NCBI GenBank assembly: GCA_020853255.1 | Contig: JADYZI010000300.1 | Span: forward strand, 1-13,362 | Direction: 5' to 3' | Length of the DNA stretch: 13,362 bases | DNA from: Acidobacteriota bacterium | GTDB lineage: Bacteria > Acidobacteriota > Blastocatellia > Pyrinomonadales > Pyrinomonadaceae | In this document: piece by piece, positions 1 to 6,416 of the stretch | Layout of the letters: the number at the start of each line of letters is the position of its first letter | Position numbering within the stretch: the first letter of the stretch is position 1 | Program-made: the position numbers and the translations under genes | Notes under the pieces: model-generated | What the model was told of the DNA's origin: nothing | Database searches by the model: none | What the model saw: only the letters and a program-made list of their open reading frames with translations

Positions 1-875
1 CTGAACTTTATCGACGAGTGACCGAAGTTATCGGCCAAAGCAATGTGCGATCGGCCGAGATCATTTTTGTGAACGACGGGAGCCGTGATAAGAGCGAAGA
101 ATTGATCCGCGAGCTGCGTGCAAAAGATGCGCGTGTAAAGTTGGTAAATTTTTCACGTAACTTCGGCCACCAGGCAGCTATAACCGCCGGTATCGACCAC
201 AGCCGCGGAGCTGCAACGATCCTCATGGATGCCGACCTGCAGGACCCGCCGCATGTTATCCGTGAGATGCTGGAAAGATGGCGCGCCGGCGGAGAGATCA
301 TTTACGCAGTGCGAAAACGGCGTGATGACGACACGTTCGCCAAGCGGTTATTTGCCAAGACGTTCTACCGCGTTTTGCAATATATTTCGAGTATCGATAT
401 TCCGCTCGACACCGGCGATTTTTGCCTGCTGGACCGCAAGGTTGTCACGCACCTAAAAGCGCTGCCGGAAAAGAACCGCTTTCTCCGCGGGCTTAGAAGC
501 TGGGTTGGATTTCGGCAGGTCGCTGTCGAATTTGAGCGGCCTGCGCGATTTGCCGGCGACGCTAAATACACATTCAGGCAATCGGTTCGGCTTGCGATAA
601 ACGGCATTGTCGGCTTTTCAAGCTTTCCGCTGCGAATGGCTTCGTTCGCTGGCTTTTTGGCGTTCTTTGCCGCGCTCGCCTTATTGGTCGTCGCGTTCTG
701 GGCGTGGTTCATCGACTATCACCTTGAACGCGGCTGGACGTCGATCGTTGTCATCGTCCTTTTTGTCGGCGGCGTACAGCTGATACTTTTGGGCTCGATC
801 GGCGAATATATCGGCCGCATCTACGACGAAGCGAAGAAGCGGCCGAATTATATCGTTCGGGAGTTTTTGGATTAA
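1..875 (+). CDS. Glycosyltransferase family 2, DPM1/GtrB-like, membrane-anchored (5' partial)
   Basis: This is a processive-type GT-A glycosyltransferase that probably transfers a sugar from a nucleotide donor to a polyprenyl phosphate at the cytoplasmic face of the inner membrane. The frame is open to the left edge (ELYRRVTEVI... precedes the GTG at 18), and family members normally carry about 25 more N-terminal residues, so the real start lies outside the window and the GTG at 18 is internal. Visible motifs are FVNDGSRD (nucleotide binding, about base 66-89), DADLQDPP (metal-binding DxD region, about 231-254), LDTGDFCLLDR, and RFLRGLRSWVGF. After these come two hydrophobic helices (about 640-710 and 745-800), then the GEYIGRIYDEAKKRPNYIV tail typical of DPM1/GtrB/ArnC-like enzymes. 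It converges on hpd with only 24 bases between them. The family call is firm; donor and acceptor cannot be read from the sequence. Confidence 0.93.
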   Translation, partial: ELYRRVTEVIGQSNVRSAEIIFVNDGSRDKSEELIRELRAKDARVKLVNFSRNFGHQAAITAGIDHSRGAATILMDADLQDPPHVIREMLERWRAGGEIIYAVRKRRDDDTFAKRLFAKTFYRVLQYISSIDIPLDTGDFCLLDRKVVTHLKALPEKNRFLRGLRSWVGFRQVAVEFERPARFAGDAKYTFRQSVRLAINGIVGFSSFPLRMASFAGFLAFFAALALLVVAFWAWFIDYHLERGWTSIVVIVLFVGGVQLILLGSIGEYIGRIYDEAKKRPNYIVREFLD

Positions 876-899
876 CAAACCGCGCGATCTGATAGAGTT

Positions 900-2105
900 C
901 TACAGGTTTCCCCTTCGCCGTTGTTCTTCCTCGATCGAAACGAACAACGCTTTAAAGTTGCCTTTACCAAAGCCTTTGCAGCCTTTGCGTTGGAGAATTT
1001 CGTAGAAGACGGTCGGGCGGTCTTCGACGGGTTTGGTAAAGATCTGCAGCAGATAGCCTTCTTCATCGCGGTCAACGAGGATGCCGAGTTTTTTCAGATC
1101 ATCGATGTTCTCGTCGATCTCGCCGATCCGTTCGGGAATCTCGTCGTAATAGGTGTCCGGCACGCGGAGGAATTCGACGCCGTTTGCCTGCAGCATCCCG
1201 ACAGTGTGTAGAACGTCGCGGCATAGCAAGGCAATATGCTGGGCACCGGCTCCGCGATAGAATTCGATGTATTCCTGGATCTGCGACTTGCCCTTTTTGC
1301 TTTCGGCAGGTTCATTTATCGGGAATTTGATATTGTGGCCGCCATCGCTCATGACGATCGACATCAAGGCCGAGTATTCGGTCGAAATGTCATTGTCGTC
1401 AAAAGTGATGTACCGGAAGAAACCCATTACGTCGCGATAGAAGTCGCACCATTCGGTCATCTTGCCAAGCTCTACGTTGCCCACGATGTGATCGACCAGC
1501 ATAATGCCTACGGATTCGCCCTCGACCTGCTGCTCAACAAACCCCGGAAGAAAAACGCCGGAATAGACATATTTCTCCTCAGCCGGAGCAGCGGCCGTCC
1601 TGTCAGTACCCGGAGCAGCAGCGACTGGGTTCTTCACCGCATTGCCGCCTGCCGAACTTGAGCCGTTCTGCGCGCCGCGGCTGTACGACAGGAACGAATG
1701 TATCGTATCGCCGTAGGTCGCGATCGACGCGTGGCGAACAACGCCGTGTTCATCGCCATGATCGTGCGGTTCTTCGACCGGGCGCGCACCGCGCTTCACC
1801 GCCTCGTTAAAAGCATGATCGACATCCTCGACTTGAAACGCGATATCATGCACACCGTCGCCGTGCTGCTTTATGTGTTCAGAACCGGGATGATCGGGCG
1901 AAAGCGGTGTGGACAGAATAAAGTTGACGTTGTTCTGCTTCAGCAGATATGATGTAACCTCGCGGTTGCCAGTCTCCAACCCCATATACCCGACCCGCGA
2001 AAACCCGAACGCCTTCCGGTAAAAAAACTCGGCCTGCTTCGCATTCCCAACGTAAAACTCAACGTGATGTATCTTTTTTAGTCCTAATGGATTCTTCTCT
2101 ATCAT
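900..2105 (-). CDS. hpd: 4-hydroxyphenylpyruvate dioxygenase
   Basis: Converts 4-hydroxyphenylpyruvate to homogentisate with O2 and Fe(II), the second committed step of tyrosine breakdown; cytoplasmic. The protein has two VOC (glyoxalase-fold) domains. The N-terminal one starts at HHVEFYVGNAKQAEFFYRKA, and the catalytic C-terminal one starts at VDHIVGNV. The iron triad is visible as His206 (DHIVGN), His290 (AQHIAL) and Glu369 (VFYEI), numbered from the ATG at 2105. The C-terminal EILQRKGCKGFGKGNFKALF segment is diagnostic. I chose ATG 2105 because AGGAAA lies 6 bases upstream; a TTG at 2141 would add 12 residues but overlaps the preceding micro-ORF. Length is 401 residues, somewhat above the usual 350-390, because of a low-complexity Ala/Gly/Ser/Asn/Pro insertion between the domains (about residues 142-178). 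phhA lies 3.2 kb upstream on the same strand, in the same pathway. Confidence 0.97.
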   Translation of the reverse strand: MIEKNPLGLKKIHHVEFYVGNAKQAEFFYRKAFGFSRVGYMGLETGNREVTSYLLKQNNVNFILSTPLSPDHPGSEHIKQHGDGVHDIAFQVEDVDHAFNEAVKRGARPVEEPHDHGDEHGVVRHASIATYGDTIHSFLSYSRGAQNGSSSAGGNAVKNPVAAAPGTDRTAAAPAEEKYVYSGVFLPGFVEQQVEGESVGIMLVDHIVGNVELGKMTEWCDFYRDVMGFFRYITFDDNDISTEYSALMSIVMSDGGHNIKFPINEPAESKKGKSQIQEYIEFYRGAGAQHIALLCRDVLHTVGMLQANGVEFLRVPDTYYDEIPERIGEIDENIDDLKKLGILVDRDEEGYLLQIFTKPVEDRPTVFYEILQRKGCKGFGKGNFKALFVSIEEEQRRRGNL

Positions 2106-2122
2106 TGCAATTTCCTGTTTAA

Positions 2123-2248
2123 TTATTTTGTTGGTTGCCAAATAACTTTGCCTGTCTTGTCAATGTACCCATATTTCTCATTCTTCAAATCACCGAACCC
2201 ACCCGGACCGAATCCTAAAACCGCGAAAATGATCAAAAGAGACTTCAT
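2123..2248 (-). CDS. 41-residue secreted peptide with a single WG-type repeat
   Basis: A short frame runs from ATG 2248 to TAA 2123. It begins with MKSLLIIFAVLGFG, a short Lys-plus-hydrophobic signal-like segment, and ends with KYGYIDKTGKVIWQPTK. The second part matches the core of the WG beta-repeat (G-Y-I-D-x-x-G-K-V-I) seen in long WG-repeat proteins. Those proteins carry many copies; this one has a single copy, so it may be a remnant of a larger gene or a genuine micro-protein. It stops 17 bases before the hpd ATG, which fits co-transcription with hpd. No good ribosome binding site is visible, although the frame just upstream ends (TAA 2250-2252) one base before this ATG, so translational coupling is possible. 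Being a real gene is an inference. Confidence 0.5.
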   Translation of the reverse strand: MKSLLIIFAVLGFGPGGFGDLKNEKYGYIDKTGKVIWQPTK

Positions 2249-2249
2249 C

Positions 2250-2324
2250 TTAAAACGACTCAATAAACTTCCCCGCATTCTTATTCAAATGTGCAAGCGT
2301 CGGCATGTCTGAAACATCTGCCAC
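2250..2324 (-). other. Short orphan reading frame, possible gene tail
   Basis: After the MazF stop the same frame stays open for 26 codons and ends with MPTLAHLNKNAGKFIESF and TAA one base before the ATG of the 41-residue WG-like ORF. The composition is protein-like, with no Cys/Trp clutter and amphipathic spacing. The tight TAAGATG junction resembles an operon boundary. It could start at GTG 2324 (24 residues) or ATG 2306 (18 residues), without a clear ribosome binding site. I do not recognise it. It may be the 3' end of an ancestral gene cut by arrival of the toxin-antitoxin genes, or a chance open stretch. Confidence 0.25.
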
Positions 2325-2330
2325 AAATCC

Positions 2331-2696
2331 CTATTCTTCGTCGTCATTCCCAATCGGTTCGATAAGCAGTTTAATGCCGCTAACAATCTCATCGATCCTG
2401 TTTTTTGGAACAGTTCCGATCCTCTCTAAAAGTTCCGATTTGTCGATAGTGAGTACTTGAGAAACAACAACCACACTTTGCCTGGACAAATCGGCCTCGT
2501 TCTCATTTAACAAAACGTTTCCCGGAGCTTTGGCCCGGCGCAGATTCGTTGTTAGCACGCAAGCCAATACGGTTCCGAGCGGACTACTATTGAATGTATC
2601 GTTCTGGATAACGACTACGGGGCGCACGAAAGCCGGGGCCGAACCTCTCGGATCACCGGCGTCATACCAAAATACATCGCCTTGGTTTATTTCCAT
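2331..2696 (-). CDS. MazF/PemK-type mRNA interferase toxin
   Basis: A 121-residue toxin of the MazF/PemK/Kid family, a small SH3-like barrel endoribonuclease that cleaves mRNA in the cytoplasm when its antitoxin is lost. The N-terminal QGDVFWYDAG, then RPVVVIQND (with Arg25 in the position of the catalytic Arg), VLACVLTTN (Thr49/50 near the catalytic Thr), and SVVVVSQVLTIDKSEL are all in the family order. Length is typical (110-120). The ATG overlaps the last 10 bases of the antitoxin gene (ATGGAAATAA), the usual translational coupling of antitoxin and toxin. The acidic tail NDDEE looks intact, and nothing suggests inactivation. Confidence 0.92.
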   Translation of the reverse strand: MEINQGDVFWYDAGDPRGSAPAFVRPVVVIQNDTFNSSPLGTVLACVLTTNLRRAKAPGNVLLNENEADLSRQSVVVVSQVLTIDKSELLERIGTVPKNRIDEIVSGIKLLIEPIGNDDEE

Positions 2697-2950
2697 TCGT
2701 CCAGAATTCGCAATTGTTTAACCTTGGCTAAACGCAAAAATTCTTTTTCGTCCTCATCCTTATCATTCGCATAGGCCTCATCGAGAGCCTCAGACAATTC
2801 CCGGCTACTCGCCCTAGTCCTGTGGTTTTTCACTTTCGGTTCTTCTTCAAGAACCGTCAACAATGCACGACGCGGTTGCGTTAGACGGATCGTCTCGAGC
2901 AGACGAACGTTTCCGTTTACATCAATTTCAGCTTCGATCGTTTGGATCAT
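2687..2950 (-). CDS. Antitoxin partner of the MazF-type toxin
   Basis: An 87-residue protein directly upstream of and overlapping mazF by 10 bases. It opens with MIQTIEAEIDVNGNVRLLE, a short beta-strand segment with an AbrB/MazE-like look (I-x-A-x-I-D-x-N-G-x-V-R). It continues with RRALLTVLEEE and ends in a charged, helical C-terminal half (SRELSEALDEAYANDKDEDEKEFL) suited to wrapping the toxin. I chose ATG 2950 (GGA 7 bases upstream) over the TTG at 2962. The antitoxin role rests on position, size, coupling to mazF and the charged tail. The small family is often left as hypothetical next to MazF-like toxins. Confidence 0.78.
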   Translation of the reverse strand: MIQTIEAEIDVNGNVRLLETIRLTQPRRALLTVLEEEPKVKNHRTRASSRELSEALDEAYANDKDEDEKEFLRLAKVKQLRILDEWK

Positions 2951-2990
2951 ATGTAATTCCAACTAATTTTTTTCAAATCCAGCGATTTGT

Positions 2991-3083
2991 TTAGCTATCG
3001 CAACTTGTTTTCCTTTTCGACGAGCTTCCGCGAAGCCGGGGCGTTCGGGCGACTTGACGGCCAGACAAAAGAGGCAACTTCAT
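2991..3083 (-). pseudogene. Truncated HicA-like toxin start
   Basis: The ATG at 3083 overlaps the HicB stop codon (ATATGAAG), the arrangement expected for a coupled partner. The first 12 residues, MKLPLLSGRQVA, match the standard start of HicA/YcfA mRNA interferases (MKLP-x-LSG-x-x-V). After that the frame becomes Arg/Ser-rich and ends at residue 30, while HicA proteins are about 60-80 residues and need a conserved His in a GSH motif, which is absent. The frame of hicB itself reopens here and runs, protein-like, to a TAG at 2963-2965 (ending KQIAGFEKN). This looks like a deleted or recombined hicA; an alternative is a spurious match over a short segment. Confidence 0.45.
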
Positions 3084-3280
3084 ATCGCCAACTCAACGAT
3101 CTCACGACCTTTCACAGGTGCGGTTAATTCATCAGGTTCGAGATACAGCTCAATGGCTTCACGAATACCGGTTAACGCTTCCTCTCTGGTTTTCCCCTGT
3201 GACCAGCGGCCTTTCAACGAAGGAACTCGTGCCACAAAGTAACCGTCTTCGCCATGTTCAATGATCACTTTCAGGTTCAT
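3080..3280 (-). CDS. HicB-family antitoxin
   Basis: A 66-residue protein with the RNase-H-like HicB fold. The sequence runs MNLKVIIEHGEDGYFVARVPSLKGRWSQG, then TREEALTGIREAIELYLE. The G-Y-F-V-A-x-V-P-x-L-x-G-x-x-S-x-G-x-T-x-x-E-A pattern is the family signature. It is the short form without a C-terminal DNA-binding domain. HicB normally neutralises HicA; here the downstream hicA is cut short after about 12 recognisable residues, so this antitoxin may be an orphan. It is followed on the same strand by the MazF antitoxin/toxin pair. No strong ribosome binding site is visible before ATG 3280; the leader is AT-rich. Confidence 0.88.
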   Translation of the reverse strand: MNLKVIIEHGEDGYFVARVPSLKGRWSQGKTREEALTGIREAIELYLEPDELTAPVKGREIVELAI

Positions 3281-3336
3281 AACTATAAAATACCATCTTC
3301 CGCCCGCGGCGTTCGATCATCTCTCAACTATCCGCT

Positions 3337-4608
3337 CTATTGTTCCTTGATCGACTTATATATCTTCTCAAACAGCCGCATGCTGTTTCGCATGCTGTCG
3401 CTAGTGTTTATGTTTCGCGTGCCGTAATAGCTTTCGGCAAGAGCTTCCTTGAAATCGGCCTTGAACTTTTCTTTCCCGGGTTTTTTGGCGGGCCAGACCA
3501 TATCTAAGTATTGCCAGGCGAGCGGTTCGTGACCGGTGTAGATCAGGTCGAGCATCTCGCTCCAAAACGCCTCTTCAAAATCCATCCCAACTTCCGTATA
3601 AGGGTTGTTCGAGATCTTTCGAGCAGCGGCCCGTGCCATTGCCCGCAGCTTTGTCATTGACGGCGCAGGCTTTTTCATCAAGTCAAAATTCGGGCGAAGT
3701 TCCCCGTTCTTGAATTCGAGAATTACATCCGGCATCGGCGAACCTGCGAAAGAAATATTCCAGTACGCAAATGCGTTCTCATTCGTCGCAAAACGCAGCC
3801 CGCCTTTTGGGTTCCGGCCTATGGCTGCAAGCGTGGCGTTATCGGTATTAACGACCTCGACGACATCTACGGTGCTTCCCATATTCACGAAATAGGTTGA
3901 AAAACAGCAATGTGCGCCGCCGGAATAATAGTCGATCATTGCGTCCGGGATTCCATCGCCGGTCTTGTCGGCGGTACCTCGGATCAATGCTCCTTGTTTT
4001 CTTTGGGCCGCATTTTCTGCATTCGCGGGATCGTCCGGGAAGCTGAAACCCGTAAATCCTGGGTTTCCGTCGCTTCTTAGAATTCCTTTCAGCGCTCCGC
4101 CTTTTTCGAACAGAACCACATTGTCGCCATATTCCGGATCTTCTCCGGGAACGAACATTATCCGGACCTTGAATCCATTTATCGTGCTAACCACCTTTTG
4201 TTTACTGCCTTTTGGAAGCGCGAACTTGTTTGAATACTCAAGAGTTATCTTCCGCGCATCGGCCTTGTCGTCCTCAGACTTGTCGATCTTAACGATGAAA
4301 AAGTAGTCGCCGCCCTTTGGCGCAATAAAGACCGCCGAGTTCGTCGAGGCCGTATCGCCATACGAAAGCACCTTGCCGGCCTCGTCCAGAAAAGCATACG
4401 ATGCATTCTGATCCTCATCCGAAACCAACTTCACTTCGGCATAATCACCGGCCTTCATCGCAAGCCGGAATGAACGCCCATCTCCGGGCGAAAGCGAAAT
4501 GGCAATCGGTTTTCCCGGCGACAAACTTTCGGCTGTCTGTGCCGAAAGAAATGCCGTAAAGATAAGCATTGCAAAAATGAAAGCAGTAATATTTCGAATT
4601 GTTCTCAT
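3337..4608 (-). CDS. Secreted protein of unknown function with a DxTGDGxxD motif
   Basis: A 423-residue exported protein. Residues 1-24 form a signal peptide (RNITAFIFAMLIFTAFLSAQ, predicted cut after SAQ or nearby). Residues about 28-125 look like a beta-rich domain similar to bacterial pre-peptidase C-terminal modules (SPGDGRSFRLAMKAGDYAEV ... GGDYFFIVKI). Around residues 214-235, DKTGDGIPD is followed by a YSGGAHCCF stretch. The spaced Asp residues (D214, D218, D222) resemble a calcium loop of the FG-GAP/dockerin kind, and the paired cysteines could form a disulfide or bind metal. The C-terminal 110 residues are helical and charged. I do not recognise a named family and assign no function. 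It sits alone between two toxin-antitoxin pairs, between phhA and hpd. ATG 4608 is preceded by TTTAAGAAG. Confidence 0.8.
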   Translation of the reverse strand: MRTIRNITAFIFAMLIFTAFLSAQTAESLSPGKPIAISLSPGDGRSFRLAMKAGDYAEVKLVSDEDQNASYAFLDEAGKVLSYGDTASTNSAVFIAPKGGDYFFIVKIDKSEDDKADARKITLEYSNKFALPKGSKQKVVSTINGFKVRIMFVPGEDPEYGDNVVLFEKGGALKGILRSDGNPGFTGFSFPDDPANAENAAQRKQGALIRGTADKTGDGIPDAMIDYYSGGAHCCFSTYFVNMGSTVDVVEVVNTDNATLAAIGRNPKGGLRFATNENAFAYWNISFAGSPMPDVILEFKNGELRPNFDLMKKPAPSMTKLRAMARAAARKISNNPYTEVGMDFEEAFWSEMLDLIYTGHEPLAWQYLDMVWPAKKPGKEKFKADFKEALAESYYGTRNINTSDSMRNSMRLFEKIYKSIKEQ

Positions 4609-4656
4609 CTTCTTAAAATGGTTTTCGAATTCGGGTCAAATTCATCGTCGAACCCA

Positions 4657-4959
4657 TCACAATTTCACCGCGAGTTCCAATTTGCCTCCAAGTCCGGTCT
4701 CGACGATCTTGCGCAGCGTTGAAATTCGGACATCCTTGATATCGTTCTCAACGCGCGATATATACGCCTTGTTCGTGCCGGCTTTCTCAGCAAGTTCTTC
4801 CTGTGTCATGCCCTTTCTCTTACGCGCTTCCTGGATCATGAATCCGAGCCGGAATTCCTCGAAACCTTTCTCAAATGTCTCGCGTTTCGGCGTGCCGCGC
4901 TTTCCGTATTCACTGTCTATTAGGTCGGACAATGGTGTCAGATTAGGATTTTTCTTCAT
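4657..4959 (-). CDS. HigA-like XRE antitoxin/repressor
   Basis: A 100-residue protein whose residues about 38-92 form an XRE/Cro helix-turn-helix (LGFMIQEARKRKGMTQEELA, then AGTNKAYISRVENDIKDVRI). The N-terminal 37 residues are an extension probably contacting the toxin. Its ATG lies inside the last 17 bases of the upstream toxin gene, so the pair is coupled in the toxin-first order typical of higBA. Expected role: neutralise the HigB/RelE-type toxin and repress the shared promoter. The perfect inverted repeat at 5303-5322, just upstream of the toxin start, is the obvious candidate operator. Confidence 0.9.
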   Translation of the reverse strand: MKKNPNLTPLSDLIDSEYGKRGTPKRETFEKGFEEFRLGFMIQEARKRKGMTQEELAEKAGTNKAYISRVENDIKDVRISTLRKIVETGLGGKLELAVKL

Positions 4960-5287
4960 AATATTGTTCCCTCAATCGCAGAGCACGTTCGATTTCCCGT
5001 TTCGGAGTTTTCAGTGTCTTTTTTGCGATTCCGTTCAGCAGAATTATCAGCTTGCCATCGTCAAAGAAACAGAATATCCGAAATATATCTCCGCCAAATT
5101 CAATTCTTATCTCGAACAAACCTTCGGTACCTGCGAGTTTCTTGAGATACTTTTCAGAAACTCCCGGAATCGTTTCAATAAGCCTTATCGTCCAGTAGAT
5201 CTTATCCTTTACCGGCCGCTTCAGGCCTGCAAGAAAATCGGCAAAATAATTCTTGTATGCCTCGACGGTTCTGACTTTTTCTGCCAT
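4943..5287 (-). CDS. HigB/RelE-superfamily toxin (phage Gp49-like)
   Basis: A 114-residue protein of the HigB/Gp49 branch of the RelE ribosome-dependent mRNA endonucleases. Visible features are a helical N-terminal half (YKNYFADFLAGLKRPVKDKI), GVSEKYLKKLAGTEGLFEIRIEFGGDIFRIFCFFDDG (the conserved L-x-G-x-x-x-L-x-E-x-R core), then LLNGIAKKTLKTPKREIERAL, which matches the family's G-F-x-K-K-x-x-x-T-P-x-x-E-I-x-x-A ending. I chose ATG 5287. A TTG at 5320 is possible but would place the inverted repeat 5303-5322 inside the coding region and abuts the phhA stop. It overlaps the HigA-like gene by 17 bases. Length fits the family (100-125). Confidence 0.9.
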   Translation of the reverse strand: MAEKVRTVEAYKNYFADFLAGLKRPVKDKIYWTIRLIETIPGVSEKYLKKLAGTEGLFEIRIEFGGDIFRIFCFFDDGKLIILLNGIAKKTLKTPKREIERALRLREQYYEEKS

Positions 5288-5302
5288 TTTCAGATTATCA
5301 GA

Positions 5303-5322
5303 AGTTGTCCGATAAGACAACT
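5303..5322. promoter_or_regulatory. Perfect inverted repeat between phhA and higB, candidate HigA operator
   Basis: AGTTGTC and GACAACT form a perfect 7-base inverted repeat around a 6-base centre. It overlaps the phhA stop codon and lies 15 bases before the toxin ATG. XRE antitoxins of higBA loci bind such dyads in their own promoters. No T-run follows on the minus strand, so a terminator for phhA is less likely. The binding role is an inference. Confidence 0.45.
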
Positions 5323-6253
5323 AATTCCCAAAGCTCTCAATATATTTCCGCGTCACTTCTTTTAAATAGCTGTACGACGGGATGACATATAAAATGTGCT
5401 GCATTTCGCTGTAATCGTATGGCGTATTGATGACTTGTTCGAGGTTGAACGGGCGGCGTTCCACTTCGTCGCCAAAGGCGTGTTCGAGTTCGCCAAAAGA
5501 TGAAAGCAGCCCGGCGCCATATGCCTTCATATCGCCTTCGTGTTCAACCATGCCGAATTCGACGGTGAACCAATAGAGGCGGCCGAGTTCTTCGAGCTGC
5601 TTGTCAGAGGCGATTCGGGCGCCGTGGCCGATGAATTGGGAGAAGTCGGCAAAGTTCGAATTTGTGAACATCGGGATGTGGCCGATCGATTCGTGGACGA
5701 CATCCGGCTCGGGCGTGTAATCGGGCCGCGAGTGGTGGCGAATGTACTGCGTCGAAAGCATCACGCGGTACGACAGCCAGCTAAGAAAAGCGCGCGTTTC
5801 GACCAATCCTTCGATCGGCGCTAGACGAAAACCCGTAAGCTCTTTCAACCGCCGGTTCATCTCCGTCAATTGCGGTATCCGCGCTGTCGTGATCCCAAGA
5901 TCGCGCTTCGCCTTTAGATAAAACGGCGAGGCATGCTTTTCGTGCAACTCCGCCAATTCTTCGGTAACGTAACGCCAAACACGCTGTTCACGCGGGTTGT
6001 AATCAACATCCGTTATCACACCTGTCTCGCGAAACTTCTTTGCCAAACTCGCAATATAATCGCGCCGTTCTCGGTATTCCTCATCGCTTGCACCGGGATG
6101 ATCGAGGTCGAGTTGGTTGATGTCCTCGAACTGCATATCCCGAAATTCGGGTAAGTCCTCGTCCGTGACCAGAAAATTCTCAAGTGCGGCGGCCGGTTCG
6201 TCTATCGTTGCTGTCGTTGCGTCAGTAAGCATCTGTTTCGCGGCTCCTCTCAT
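5321..6253 (-). CDS. phhA: Phenylalanine 4-monooxygenase (phenylalanine hydroxylase)
   Basis: Hydroxylates L-phenylalanine to L-tyrosine with tetrahydropterin, O2 and non-heme Fe(II); cytoplasmic first step of phenylalanine degradation. The catalytic domain is complete. [16 protein letters not shown] carries iron ligands His187 and His192, and YWFTVEFGM carries Glu232. [20 protein letters not shown] and the [17 protein letters not shown] stretch are standard for the bacterial enzyme. At 310 residues it has an extra ~35-residue N-terminal segment and no ACT regulatory domain, as usual in bacteria. The start is uncertain: ATG 6253 has a weak site, while ATG 6232 is preceded by AGGAG at a long 11-base spacing. 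It is divergent from an Lrp-type regulator and on the same strand as hpd. A pterin carbinolamine dehydratase is not in the window. Confidence 0.96.
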   Translation of the reverse strand: MRGAAKQMLTDATTATIDEPAAALENFLVTDEDLPEFRDMQFEDINQLDLDHPGASDEEYRERRDYIASLAKKFRETGVITDVDYNPREQRVWRYVTEELAELHEKHASPFYLKAKRDLGITTARIPQLTEMNRRLKELTGFRLAPIEGLVETRAFLSWLSYRVMLSTQYIRHHSRPDYTPEPDVVHESIGHIPMFTNSNFADFSQFIGHGARIASDKQLEELGRLYWFTVEFGMVEHEGDMKAYGAGLLSSFGELEHAFGDEVERRPFNLEQVINTPYDYSEMQHILYVIPSYSYLKEVTRKYIESFGN

Positions 6254-6368
6254 AAATACGATGCCGGGTAAAATTCCTGAGTTATCCCGTAATAGATTAT
6301 TTTAATGCTTTGTGCGGAAGTTTTGAATGGGCAGCGTAAACTGACATGATACAATTACCTTAGAATGT

Positions 6369-6397
6369 AAGTTTAATGAAGTAAATTGCTTTAACTT
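6369..6397. promoter_or_regulatory. AT-rich dyad in the phhA/lrp divergent promoter, candidate Lrp-type operator
   Basis: The arms AAGTTTAATGAA and TTGCTTTAACTT pair at 9 of 12 positions around a 5-base centre. The site lies in the 163-base region between the divergent phhA and Lrp/AsnC genes, 20 bases before the latter's first ATG. Lrp-family regulators bind loosely palindromic AT-rich sites of this kind, often upstream of their own gene. A TTGAAT and a TGATAC-like pair (about 6331-6360) may form the plus-strand promoter, but neither box is strong. Confidence 0.35.
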
Positions 6398-6398
6398 C

Positions 6399-6412
6399 GC
6401 TGCCGAAGCAGC
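6399..6412 (+). promoter_or_regulatory. Small hairpin just before the Lrp gene start
   Basis: GCTGC-CGAA-GCAGC forms a 5-bp stem with a 4-base loop ending 4 bases before ATG 6417. It would occlude initiation at that ATG, which favours the internal ATG at 6450, or it could tune translation. No T-run follows, so it is not a standard terminator. Confidence 0.3.
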
Positions 6413-6416
6413 AGGC

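Noticed and set aside
900..2141. TTG start at 2141 for hpd
   Set aside because: ATG 2105 has a good AGGAAA site, matches the family N-terminus, and avoids overlap with the micro-ORF.
4499..5365. Plus-strand 288-residue open frame
   Set aside because: It is antisense to the secreted protein start and the HigA/HigB genes, has no domain signal, and its composition (Ser, Phe, Arg runs) is that of a shadow frame.
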